64,000 nucleotides of DNA from Paeniglutamicibacter cryotolerans (GTDB taxonomy: Bacteria; Actinomycetota; Actinomycetes; Actinomycetales; Micrococcaceae): assembly GCF_014190875.1 (NCBI RefSeq), contig NZ_JACHVS010000001.1, positions 372,001-436,000 of the forward strand. The letters run 5' to 3'. Shown here piece by piece: positions 56,274-64,000 of this stretch. The notes under the pieces are model-generated. The model was not told the DNA's origin and made no database searches. It saw nothing but the letters and a program-made list of their open reading frames with translations. The position numbers and the translations under genes were made by a program. Position 1 is the stretch's first letter; each line of letters begins with the position of its first letter.

Positions 56274-56723
56274 ATGACTGTTGATCCCCCCCGCATCCTG
56301 CTGGTCCTGAACGGACCGAACCTGAACCTGCTCGGGACCCGCGAGCCGGAGATCTACGGCCACGACACGTTGGCCGATGTAGAAGCGCTCTGCCGCGATG
56401 CGGCAGCCGCGGCCGGCTACGGGCTGGAATTCCTGCAATCCAACCACGAGGGCGTGCTGATCGATGCAATCCATGCCGCTCGCGGCACCATCGCCGGGAT
56501 CGTGATCAATCCCGGCGCGCTGACCCATACCTCGATCGCCATCGCCGATGCCCTGTCCGGGGTGGAGCTGCCCGTCATCGAGGTCCACATCTCCAACGTG
56601 CACCGGCGCGAGGAATTCCGCCACCACTCCTTCGTCTCGGCCGTCGCCACCTCGGTCGTGATCGGTGCAGGGGTCAACGGGTACCGCTTGGCCATCGAGC
56701 AGCTGGCGTACCTGGGCGTCTAG
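56274..56723 (+). CDS. aroQ: Type II 3-dehydroquinate dehydratase
   Basis: Third step of the shikimate pathway, giving 3-dehydroshikimate. The 149-residue protein has the type II motifs [20 protein letters not shown] (active Tyr and flexible loop), [34 protein letters not shown] and [17 protein letters not shown], including the catalytic Asn and His. It is monocistronic here, away from other aro genes, but DAHP synthase of the same pathway is in this window with its own attenuator. Confidence 0.95.
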   Translation: MTVDPPRILLVLNGPNLNLLGTREPEIYGHDTLADVEALCRDAAAAAGYGLEFLQSNHEGVLIDAIHAARGTIAGIVINPGALTHTSIAIADALSGVELPVIEVHISNVHRREEFRHHSFVSAVATSVVIGAGVNGYRLAIEQLAYLGV

Positions 56724-57385
56724 GCGAGCGCCGTTTGCGCGAGCGTACGAAGCGATGCGGGATCGGTGCGGGCCCCAAGTCCCCGCCATCACCGTGCAGA
56801 GCGCAGCCCGCTGCCCGGCGGCCCGGGATCGAACCGCCGGGCACGGCACGGTGGAGCAGTCATGGGTGCGCGGTGCCTCGGGCGTTCGGGCGCGGCGTGA
56901 CCTCGTCTCCTCGATGCAGGGCTCCGGCTCCTGACGGAAACTGGTTTTCGCCGCCGTTCGGCAGCCGGGGGTTTCCTGCATGCTGCGGCGGTTTCGTGGA
57001 TTTCCGGCTCTGGCACGGGGACGAGGCCTGCACCGCGCCAGACAGCACCCGCTGCCCTGTTCCATACCGCGGCCCTGGCGTCCTTGGCTCCGGCAGAGAA
57101 GGTACGCCTCGCCGCTACCACGGCCAGGCTGCAGGCCGATGGGTCTCCAACGAGTCCTTCTTCGGGGAAGGGGGCCCAGACACCAGCGCCTCGGCTCAAT
57201 ACGATCCGTTCACGCTGGCGCTCAACGGGGGACCGCTGGCCCACGGCTCCGAATTAGACTGGTTCCCGACCTACCTCCGGCCGCTACCCGGTTCATGGTC
57301 CGCACCAGGCGAGTAGGCTACACCCGTTTCCGGACAATGGTCCGGGAGCAGGCCGCATCCGGTGCGATGGCGTCGAGCGGTCGTT
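56724..57385. other. Region without an assigned gene; terminator-like stem and coding-like tail
   Basis: A hairpin at 56812-56843 (TGCCCGGCGG with CCGCCGGGCA) is probably the aroQ terminator. From about 57130 to a TAG at 57316 one plus-strand frame has high GC at third positions and reads protein-like (VSNESFFGEGGP, then YDPFTLALNGGPLAHGSELDW), but I can find no start or match, so it may be a gene remnant. The rest shows no supported gene. Confidence 0.45.
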
Positions 57386-58120
57386 TCAGACCCCGGCGGG
57401 TTCCTTGCCCGTCGGGCCCGACAGCTTTCGGATCAGGCCCAGTTCGGCCAGCCGGGGCTCGAGCAATCGGCCCCAGATCGGCATCCAGAGCAGCACTCCG
57501 GCGGAAGACACGAGGATCGCACCGATGACGTCGGAGGGGTAGTGCACGCCCAGGTAGAGCCGGGAGCATCCGACCACCGCCACGAAGACCGACCCTAACC
57601 CGAGCAGGATCCAGCGGCGACGGCCCGCAGTGGCCGACACCGCCACGATCGCCCAGACAATGGCAACGGCAAAGGCGGTGTGCCCGCTGGGAAAACTGTC
57701 AGCACCGGATTCGAGGATCAGTGCCCGGGTGGCGTCGCCCGGGGGACGTATCCGCGACACCCCGAATTTGCCGATTTCGGCACTGAGCCAGCCGATGCTG
57801 GCAGTGGAACCGAAGGCCAGCGCCTGGAGCGGACGACGCAGGAGGAAGGCCACCGCACAACACAGCACGGCCAGGATCAGCGCCCCGCCCACCGGGCTCA
57901 AGGCCGCGTTGATGCACAGGGCCAGGGCATTCAGCAGTGGATTGCGTTCGTGGCTCAGGGCGATATCCACGCCGAGTTCCGGGGCCAGCGGACCCGCTCC
58001 CTTGGCCACGATGCCGAGCAGCAGTGCGGCGGCGAACAGCACGATCCCGATGGGGGCCAGCCACCAGGCGGCGAAGCCCCGATGCAGGCCCGGGCGCGGA
58101 CGGGTCATTAAAGTGGTCAT
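57386..58120 (-). CDS. PAP2-family membrane phosphatase
   Basis: A 244-residue membrane protein with five to six helices and the three-part phosphatase signature: KFGVSRIRPP, FPSGHTAFAVA and RLYLGVHYPSDVIGA. These enzymes remove phosphate from undecaprenyl pyrophosphate, phosphatidic acid or phosphatidylglycerol phosphate; the substrate is not predictable. ATG 58120 has GGGAG 6 bases upstream and replaces an upstream TTG frame start. It follows the MprF-like gene by 133 bp on the same strand, consistent with a lipid role. Confidence 0.87.
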   Translation of the reverse strand: MTTLMTRPRPGLHRGFAAWWLAPIGIVLFAAALLLGIVAKGAGPLAPELGVDIALSHERNPLLNALALCINAALSPVGGALILAVLCCAVAFLLRRPLQALAFGSTASIGWLSAEIGKFGVSRIRPPGDATRALILESGADSFPSGHTAFAVAIVWAIVAVSATAGRRRWILLGLGSVFVAVVGCSRLYLGVHYPSDVIGAILVSSAGVLLWMPIWGRLLEPRLAELGLIRKLSGPTGKEPAGV

Positions 58121-58253
58121 GGACGCTCCCAAGCGCTGGATCGAAAAACGAGGACATCATACTTTGACATCGTCAGATGGGATTCAACTGGAAGAATCCT
58201 GGGTGTCAGTCGGGACGGTTGGCAAGGCCCCGCAGCGTGCGGAGGAGGTGGCA

Positions 58254-60830
58254 TCAGGCGCCGGAATCGGCGCGCTCCCGGCGGCGCATCAGCTTACGCA
58301 GGACGCCCATTGACTGCCCGACCGAGACCTCGCCCAGATAAGCCCGGGTCACGGCGCTGCCGATAGCCGGCAGGGACGCCGAATCCGGGTACAACATGTA
58401 CATCGGCACATACTGCGGTGCGAATTTCGCTTTGAATGCCAGCAGCGAGCGGAACCCGTATACGGGTTCCAAGGTATCTCCCAACCATTCCAGCAGCCGC
58501 TCCAGCACGACATCGCGGCCCGGGGCCCCCTGGCTGACTTCCCCGACCGGCACGGCCGATGCCAGCGGAGCCCCGGACAGGCTGGCGAACGCATAACCTT
58601 GGGACTGGAACCCCAGGGCGGCGGAGGCGATCAGGAACTCCATGGTGGGTCTGAAACCGTCGCGGCGCCGACGCATGAAATCCAGCGTCCATCCCGTAAC
58701 CTCCCCCTGCGCATACACCGGCATCCAGGAAGTCAGGCCGTGTAACGTCCCGTCCCGGTCCAAGGCGATCAGTAGCCTGACTTCGGGATCGGCCAATTCC
58801 GCCAGCCCTCCGAGGGTGAATCCCATCTCGGGCATTTCCTGCTCGGCTACCCACTCCTCGGAGATCTCGTGGATCTGCTCACGGACTGCCAAGGGCTGAT
58901 GCATGTAGCTTCCCCACTGCGCTTGGATCCCGGCCTTCTCGGCCTTGTTCAGGGCGGTGCGGATGTCCTGGAACTTCTTCCCGGCAAAGACCAGCGAACC
59001 CAGCGGCAACACGGTCTCCTCGGCCACCTTGACATGGCTCCAGCCGTAGTCGGAAGCTGCCTCCAGCACTCGTGCGGTCACCGAGTAGAAGCACGGGGTC
59101 CAGCCATTGACCCCGCAATGGGCGATGAAACCGTCTACGGTGGAACGCATTTCGGCCGCGGGTGCCACCGGATCCGCACTGGTCAGCGCCACACCCGCAA
59201 TGACCCGGTAGGCAACGAACCCGGTGCCCTCGGGACTGAACCAATAGGAGTTCCCGTCCCAGGTGCTCATCCAGGACAGGTGTCCCCCGCTGCCGGAGAT
59301 CAGCATTCCGCGCGCCCGGTCGCGGTCCCCGCCGTGCCCGGCATGGCCCGGGCGCAGGAACGTGGACAGGAGCCAGATGCTGGTCATCGTCCAGAACACT
59401 ATGCCGACGCCCTCGTAGAGGATGACCGCCGGCACCGACTGCGGAACATAGTCGGGACCGATATCCAGGGCATAGACCACGGGCAGGAAGCGGTCGGGCA
59501 GGGAAGCGAATAATTGCGCGATGCCGGGAACCGGGCTGAATCCTTCGCGCAGCACCCAGCCGGCGCCCAGGTAAACCACGGAGATCCCAGCGCCGGACAA
59601 CACGACCTTGCGGGCCAGGAGCAGGTAGGTGTGCGGAGGCGCCTGGACGGTGAACAGCCTCCGGGTGGCCAGCAGCATAATGAAGACCCCTGCCGGAACC
59701 AGCAGTGGCATGACCACGGCCTTGGCCTGCCGGTAGCTGGTGAAATCGTAGTCTCCCAGACCCTCGAGCAGGCCGGTGTGCGGCACCCAGGCCGGCACCA
59801 CGACACCCAGGATGTAGATGACGGTGAGCGCGGTGATTCCGCCCTGCACCACCAGCGCTCCCCACCACGCGAAGCGTCGTCCACGGCGCAGCCCGTCGGA
59901 GAGCACCACCAGCAGGATCGAAGGTAGGATCGCGGTGAAGACGGCGCTGAGACCGGCGCGCTGCTGCAATTGCGCGGCGGCACACTCATTGACGTCGGCG
60001 GGATGCGAGCACAGGTAGGACAGGGTGGCCGGATCGACATCGAGGATATTGGTGCTCAGATAACGAAGCACTCCCAACGGGCCGACCGCGTCAGGAGACA
60101 TCGCGGCAAAGACCGGGCCGATGGCCGTGGCCATCAGTACCACTGCGACCAGGACCCGGCCCTCGCGGCGGGAGATCATGAGGCGGAACCGTCGCGGTGC
60201 CCGGCCCAGCAGCAGCACGCCGATCAGCAGACCGGCCAACACCGCGCCCAGCCGCATCACCGCGCCGAGCGATCCGCCATAGAACACCGTGACCAGCACG
60301 AAGGCCAGCAGCCCGAGGCGTATCCGGCGCCGCCATAGCACCTGCATACCTGCGGTTCCGGCCATCGCGACCCCGCACACCAGCACCGAAATGCCCACCC
60401 GGGCATCGGCCGCAAGCACCCGGGACCAGTCGGGCATCGAACCGCGGATCAGCAGGACGAATCCAACGGCGCTGAACGCCCCGACCAGTTGGGTCACCAG
60501 CACTGCCACCAAGTAGCGCAGCGATCCCATCCGCCGTTCCACGGCGTAACCCACGAGCGCCAACAGGACCGTACCCACCACATAGCCGGCGAAACTGCCG
60601 GCCCAGAACAAGTGTTGGAGCAGAGCAAGCCAGTTTCCGCCAGGTTGTGCGGAAGAAAACATGAGGTGGTGGCGCAAGGCCACGGCCGACCTGCCCTCAA
60701 CGGCATGGGTCAGGATACCGGTCGCCCAGTAGACGGCCAGCAGGATCGCTGTGACGGGGGCCCGGCGCCAATGCACTGCTCCGGAGCGTGAGCCGGCGAG
60801 CATCTGCCATAGCCCTTTCACTGCCGCCAC
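58254..60830 (-). CDS. MprF-like lipid aminoacyltransferase
   Basis: An 858-residue protein. The N-terminal half has about a dozen transmembrane segments, beginning with a rhomboid-like bundle (HHLMFSS, then GYVVGTVLLALVGYAVERRMGS). The C-terminal half from about residue 530 is a DUF2156 GNAT-like domain that transfers an amino acid from aminoacyl-tRNA to phosphatidylglycerol or another lipid, as in MprF (motif DFMRRRRDGFRPTMEFL). It lacks the lysyl-tRNA synthetase domain of LysX. Which amino acid is used is unknown. It starts at GTG 60830, one base after the esterase stop, so the two genes are probably translated together. Confidence 0.87.
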   Translation of the reverse strand: MAAVKGLWQMLAGSRSGAVHWRRAPVTAILLAVYWATGILTHAVEGRSAVALRHHLMFSSAQPGGNWLALLQHLFWAGSFAGYVVGTVLLALVGYAVERRMGSLRYLVAVLVTQLVGAFSAVGFVLLIRGSMPDWSRVLAADARVGISVLVCGVAMAGTAGMQVLWRRRIRLGLLAFVLVTVFYGGSLGAVMRLGAVLAGLLIGVLLLGRAPRRFRLMISRREGRVLVAVVLMATAIGPVFAAMSPDAVGPLGVLRYLSTNILDVDPATLSYLCSHPADVNECAAAQLQQRAGLSAVFTAILPSILLVVLSDGLRRGRRFAWWGALVVQGGITALTVIYILGVVVPAWVPHTGLLEGLGDYDFTSYRQAKAVVMPLLVPAGVFIMLLATRRLFTVQAPPHTYLLLARKVVLSGAGISVVYLGAGWVLREGFSPVPGIAQLFASLPDRFLPVVYALDIGPDYVPQSVPAVILYEGVGIVFWTMTSIWLLSTFLRPGHAGHGGDRDRARGMLISGSGGHLSWMSTWDGNSYWFSPEGTGFVAYRVIAGVALTSADPVAPAAEMRSTVDGFIAHCGVNGWTPCFYSVTARVLEAASDYGWSHVKVAEETVLPLGSLVFAGKKFQDIRTALNKAEKAGIQAQWGSYMHQPLAVREQIHEISEEWVAEQEMPEMGFTLGGLAELADPEVRLLIALDRDGTLHGLTSWMPVYAQGEVTGWTLDFMRRRRDGFRPTMEFLIASAALGFQSQGYAFASLSGAPLASAVPVGEVSQGAPGRDVVLERLLEWLGDTLEPVYGFRSLLAFKAKFAPQYVPMYMLYPDSASLPAIGSAVTRAYLGEVSVGQSMGVLRKLMRRRERADSGA

Positions 60831-60831
60831 G

Positions 60832-62142
60832 CTATGGGACCAGACCCAGGCGCTTGGCCAGGAAGTCCAGTCCGCCCCTCAGACCGATCCTTGCCGAAGA
60901 CCAGGAATGCGCCTTACCCGGCACCTGAACGTCTTTGACGTGCATCCCGGAGGCCTTCGCCGCCGCTGCCATCACGGCCATGTCCGGCCCGTAGTGGCTG
61001 TCGTTGACACCGACGGAAAAATAAGCGGCACTGTGCGGGTAGGTCTTTTCCTGCAGCAGCGTCATCGGCAACACCGCTTCGAATCCGGCCGTGTCCGACC
61101 CGAAGGATGCGTTGATCGTCGTGGACTTGTTGGCCGAGATTTCCGGTTCCAGCTGCCCGGAGAGATCAATGATGTTCGGGTAGGTCCGCGGGTACATCGT
61201 GCCCATCTGGATGGCGCAGGTGCCTCCGAAGGAGAACCCGCCGAAGGCCCAGCGGCTATTATCTGGTTGCACATTCAAGTTCGCCTTGATCCAGGCAGGG
61301 ACGTCCTTGGAGAGGTACGTTCCGGCCTGGGCGATCTTACTATCCATGCACATGGTGTTCGCCGAAGTGCTTCCGGTGGCATCGACGACCACGGTCACCG
61401 GGGCCAGCCCGTCGTGGTCCTTGGCAAATGCGTTCATGATCGGCGCCAGGTCCCCGGCATCCACCCAACGTTGCGGGCCGCCGGGCTGGCCTGCCACCAG
61501 CACGAGGACCGGAAGCAGCGGACGGTGTGCGGCTTCGTAGGCCGGCGGTAGGTAGACGATGGCCGCGCGGGCATGGAATCCCGAGCTGGTTCCCGGTATC
61601 TGGGCCTGGAAGAGCTTGCCTCGGGAGGGCAGACCGGCAGGGGCTCTCCACCGAGTCACTGCCGGTTGCCCGGCGGGAGCCGCGGAACTCTGCATCCCCT
61701 TGGCGTACTGGGAAGGAAGCGTCGGCAGGTTGACGTCGCTGGCGCCCAGCAGCGTGCCGAGGTTTACGTATTGTCCGAAATACGCGTTGATCTGGAGTCC
61801 GCAGAGCAGCAGTGCGCAGACCACTGCTATCGGGGTCAACGCCCGGCGCAGGGTCTTGGAGCCCTTCATGGCCCATCCACCGATCAGCACCGCAAAGATC
61901 CCCAGCCCGGCCCAGGCAATGACCGAGTTGGGCATCGGTTCGCCCAGCAGGCTGAACGCGTAAACCAGCAACCAGTGGATGCCGAAGACCAGGACGGCCG
62001 AGAGGACCGCGCTGATCAGGACCCGCAGTGCCCATCCGCGCCGAAGGCGCAGGATCAGAAAGATCAGCGAGGCAAGGCCCAGGACCCATACGGTTGTGGG
62101 CAGCCAGCCGCCCACGAGACTGATCTTGATGAGCGGATTCAT
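60832..62142 (-). CDS. Membrane esterase of the mycolyltransferase-like alpha/beta hydrolase group
   Basis: A 436-residue protein with four N-terminal transmembrane helices (about 10-30, 38-62, 75-92, 105-120) and an extracytoplasmic alpha/beta hydrolase domain. The nucleophile elbow is GFSFGG, and aspartate and histidine candidates lie downstream (VNDSHYGPD, GKAHSW). In other bacteria esterases beside MprF-like genes remove amino acids from aminoacyl lipids (general knowledge). The gene is upstream of the MprF-like gene in one unit, so a hydrolase for its product is the best guess. The region 62143-62263 is promoter only. Confidence 0.8.
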   Translation of the reverse strand: MNPLIKISLVGGWLPTTVWVLGLASLIFLILRLRRGWALRVLISAVLSAVLVFGIHWLLVYAFSLLGEPMPNSVIAWAGLGIFAVLIGGWAMKGSKTLRRALTPIAVVCALLLCGLQINAYFGQYVNLGTLLGASDVNLPTLPSQYAKGMQSSAAPAGQPAVTRWRAPAGLPSRGKLFQAQIPGTSSGFHARAAIVYLPPAYEAAHRPLLPVLVLVAGQPGGPQRWVDAGDLAPIMNAFAKDHDGLAPVTVVVDATGSTSANTMCMDSKIAQAGTYLSKDVPAWIKANLNVQPDNSRWAFGGFSFGGTCAIQMGTMYPRTYPNIIDLSGQLEPEISANKSTTINASFGSDTAGFEAVLPMTLLQEKTYPHSAAYFSVGVNDSHYGPDMAVMAAAAKASGMHVKDVQVPGKAHSWSSARIGLRGGLDFLAKRLGLVP

Positions 62143-62263
62143 GAGATTTCTTTCTATTTCGGCATCAGTAGGCGGCCATGCTACACGCCGATCACCGGAA
62201 TTTGCCGTAGGGTGCGCCTACGGCTCGTTTCCGGTCAATACACAGCCATCTCACCGGATGGGC

Positions 62264-63451
62264 TCAGTGCGCGGAACATGCGCCGGTGTCCACTCCGCTG
62301 ACCCGGCTGCCCGCCTGAACCACGACCGGTGCGATCTCCTGCAGCGACAGCGCATAGCCGACCTTGGCCTCGCCCTTGGCCTTGGCGAAAACCATGCCGA
62401 CCACCTTGCCTTGAGCATCCAGCAGGGGCCCCCCGGAGTTGCCCTGGTGGACTGCGGCAGCCAACTGGTAGATCTTCAACAGCGAGGGGTGTTGCCCGTG
62501 GATGTCCTGCACCATGACGCTGCGCAGCGACTCCACCACCGCTCCCTGCGCCTTGAACGGACCGCCCGCGGGGAATCCCATGAAGGTTGCGTCGTCGCCC
62601 GGGGCCAGATCCCTGCCCAGGTCCAGCGGCGCCAGCGATAGCCCGGGAACGGTCAGGACCGCGGTGTCGGCCACTTCGTCGAAATACACCACGGTGGCGG
62701 GAAGCGCCCTCCCGTCCTGGGTGTTGACCACCGGGTCGTCGATCCCGGAGACCACGTGCGCGTTGGTCAATACCCGGTCATTGGCCGCCACGAAACCTGA
62801 TCCGGACTGATTCACGCCACAGGCTAACGCGGTGCCGGTGATTTTCACGACCGAGGCCGCGGCCCGTTCAATCGCGCCTCCGAGGAGGACCTCGCCGGGC
62901 GCCGGCGCGTTAGACGTGGGCGCGAAGGGTTCAAAAAGCTCGGGGATGGTGTCGCCCATGACGATGGAGCGGGCCTGGGCGATGAAGGATTCGACGGGTT
63001 CGGGAGTGAGTTTCTTGATTGTCCCCAGGACCTGGGAGGAGGCAATCTGTTGGGAGATGAAGGGCATTCCCATGGTCGAGACGGAGTAGGCGATAGCCGA
63101 GATGACCAGCGATGCCACCACGGTATTCGCCACGCCACCTAGAATCCGATCGAAGGTGCGCAGCGCCGGAAGATTAAGCCACAGGCGGATGCGCCGTCCG
63201 ATGGCGGCCCCGATGCCCTGTCCGATGAGGATCAGCACGATGGCGGAGGCAATGACCCAGAACAGCCGCCACCCGGGCGAAGCGACCCAGGTGGACACCA
63301 GCGGGATGGCGAAGAAGGCGGCGGTGCCGCCGGCAACGAAGCCGGCGATGGCCCCCAGCGTCACGAAAAAACCCTTGCGCAGGCCGGAAACCAGGAACCC
63401 CGCCAGCGAGATCAGCAGCAACAGGTCCAACCAGGTGAATCCAAAGAGCAC
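62264..63451 (-). CDS. MarP-type membrane serine protease
   Basis: A CvpA-like membrane domain of four helices (about 5-25, 28-50, 60-80, 95-120) followed by a periplasmic trypsin-like protease. Catalytic residues are readable as His in LTNAHVVSG, Asp in DTAVLTV and Ser in GNSGGPLLD. Mycobacterial MarP protects against acid and oxidative stress (general knowledge). The 395-residue start at GTG 63451 has GGGGAG 7 bases upstream; GTG 63466 has none. Two cysteines (CGVNQS and the CSAH end) may form the disulfide known in MarP. Confidence 0.9.
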   Translation of the reverse strand: MLFGFTWLDLLLLISLAGFLVSGLRKGFFVTLGAIAGFVAGGTAAFFAIPLVSTWVASPGWRLFWVIASAIVLILIGQGIGAAIGRRIRLWLNLPALRTFDRILGGVANTVVASLVISAIAYSVSTMGMPFISQQIASSQVLGTIKKLTPEPVESFIAQARSIVMGDTIPELFEPFAPTSNAPAPGEVLLGGAIERAAASVVKITGTALACGVNQSGSGFVAANDRVLTNAHVVSGIDDPVVNTQDGRALPATVVYFDEVADTAVLTVPGLSLAPLDLGRDLAPGDDATFMGFPAGGPFKAQGAVVESLRSVMVQDIHGQHPSLLKIYQLAAAVHQGNSGGPLLDAQGKVVGMVFAKAKGEAKVGYALSLQEIAPVVVQAGSRVSGVDTGACSAH

Positions 63452-63628
63452 GCCTCGACTCCCCACTGCGACCGGTGTTGCACCAACGCACGCGGGGGAT
63501 AAATCGACCCGGTGCCCTTACCCTAATAGATTCTAGTTCAGGGCGGCACTGGTCCGCTGCAGTGTGGCATACGTCGGCTTCGGCAGCTCGATGTCCGCGA
63601 TGCTAACCACATTTAGCGCCAAACGGGG

Positions 63629-63644
63629 TGTGGAAGGTGTCACA
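63629..63644. promoter_or_regulatory. Candidate Crp-type operator upstream of crp
   Basis: TGTGGAAGGTGTCACA matches the Crp/GlxR consensus TGTGA-N6-TCACA with one mismatch (fifth base G for A). It lies 57 bp upstream of the crp start, so it suggests autoregulation. Confidence 0.55.
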
Positions 63645-63701
63645 TCGCCACCGACTACGGCACAATAAGATGAGCGCCAACGAAACTTGACAGGAGAATT
63701 C

Positions 63702-64000
63702 ATGGACATCGAGGTATTGCGTCGAGCACCCCTCTTCGCATCACTGGGCGACGAGGTATTCGCCGCACTCACCGAGGAACTCACCGAGGTCGACCTCTCC
63801 CGCGGTGCTTCGGTCTTCCGCGAAGGCGATCAGGGCGACCAGCTCTACTTCATCGTTTCCGGCAAGATCAAGCTCGGCCGCACCTCGGCCGACGGCCGTG
63901 AAAACCTGATCGCAGTGCTGGGCCCGGGCGAACTGTTCGGCGAGATGGCCCTGTTCGACCCGAGCCCGCGCAACGCGACGGCAACAGCCGTTTCGGAAAC
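63702..64000 (+). CDS. crp: Crp/Fnr-family cAMP-receptor-like regulator (partial)
   Basis: The first 99 codons of a Crp-family protein; the gene continues past the window end. The ATG at 63702 is preceded by AGGAG at 63692-63696. The N-terminus reads as a cyclic-nucleotide-binding domain (VLRRAPLFASLGDEVFAALTEEL, then FIVSGKIKLGRTSADGRENLIAVLGPGELFGEMALFD), with the phosphate-binding cassette GELFGEMALFD followed by SPRNATATA. This fits GlxR/Crp of actinobacteria, a cAMP-responsive global regulator. The DNA-binding helix lies outside the window. Confidence 0.9.
   Translation, partial: MDIEVLRRAPLFASLGDEVFAALTEELTEVDLSRGASVFREGDQGDQLYFIVSGKIKLGRTSADGRENLIAVLGPGELFGEMALFDPSPRNATATAVSE

Noticed and set aside
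56812..56843. A GGTTCGATCCC-like T-arm suggesting a tRNA
   Set aside because: The surrounding bases form only one long perfect hairpin; no acceptor, anticodon or D arm can be built. It is better read as a terminator.

Overview
This is a high-GC window with dense, mostly core gene content. The inventory points to an actinobacterium of the Micrococcaceae, such as Arthrobacter or a close relative. Supporting signs are actinobacterial-type MenB/MenE/MenA, a ResB/CcsB cytochrome c system, Rex, the tiny ribosomal protein bS22, a BldC-like regulator, MarP, a Tad pilus locus beside a DEAH helicase with a DUF1998-type cysteine cluster, and frequent GTG and TTG starts. The genus is an inference. I see no rRNA, tRNA, CRISPR array, insertion sequence, prophage or replication origin.

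Layout. 0.2-6 kb: a START-like protein, a thioesterase, two decayed genes, then menaquinone genes menB, menE and menA and two small membrane proteins. 6-8.4 kb: RNA ligase RtcB behind an unusual structured leader, and an FBP zinc-finger gene cut by an in-frame TGA. 8.4-13.2 kb: a five-gene cytochrome c maturation operon (phosphatase, TlpA-like lipoprotein, CcdA, ResB, CcsB). 13.4-16.7 kb: a repeat-tailed membrane protein, Rex, a glutaredoxin-like protein, a SerB-like phosphatase, bS22 and a BldC-like regulator. 16.9-19.7 kb: DAHP synthase with an aromatic-rich leader peptide and alternative hairpins, then glutamate dehydrogenase. 19.9-26.8 kb: an ArsR regulator, AcuC-type deacetylase, TrkH/TrkA potassium uptake, ProC, a TIM-barrel protein and a Ppx/GppA phosphatase. 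26.8-32.7 kb: topoisomerase I, an HTH regulator, a methyltransferase and a GNAT enzyme. 32.7-35.1 kb: a PadR-controlled ABC exporter operon. 35.1-36 kb: two truncated genes back to back. 36-38.7 kb: a membrane protein, TrhO and a GNAT protein. 38.7-48.8 kb: the helicase, an ABC exporter pair and the seven-gene Tad locus. 48.9-54 kb: a PolA-like protein, an aldolase remnant, a CoA-type NUDIX hydrolase, Nth and an Ala/Pro-rich membrane protein. 54-64 kb: acs, aroQ, a PAP2 phosphatase, an MprF-like lipid aminoacyltransferase with an adjoining esterase, MarP and the start of a Crp-family regulator.

How the parts fit. Menaquinone synthesis, cytochrome c maturation and Rex form a respiratory and redox core. 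DAHP synthase and AroQ belong to the shikimate pathway; the first looks controlled by translation of a Trp/Tyr/Phe-rich leader peptide. Crp-type palindromes lie upstream of both crp and acs, which suggests a local cAMP circuit with autoregulation. Gene order resembles two separate blocks of the Mycobacterium tuberculosis chromosome (men/ccs/serB1/bS22/proC and topA/helicase/Tad/acs/nth/marP/crp), recalled from general knowledge and not computed.

The strongest leads for new biology are the rtcB leader, where the ribosome binding site lies inside a long stem directly downstream of a terminator-like hairpin; the DAHP synthase attenuator, which appears to be transcribed without a 5' leader; the TGA codon at the fourth zinc-ligand cysteine of the FBP gene; and the paired MprF-like synthase and esterase. 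Several genes are in visible decay (amino-acid permease, VOC protein, WYL regulator, alpha/beta hydrolase, 4-hydroxy-2-oxovalerate aldolase).
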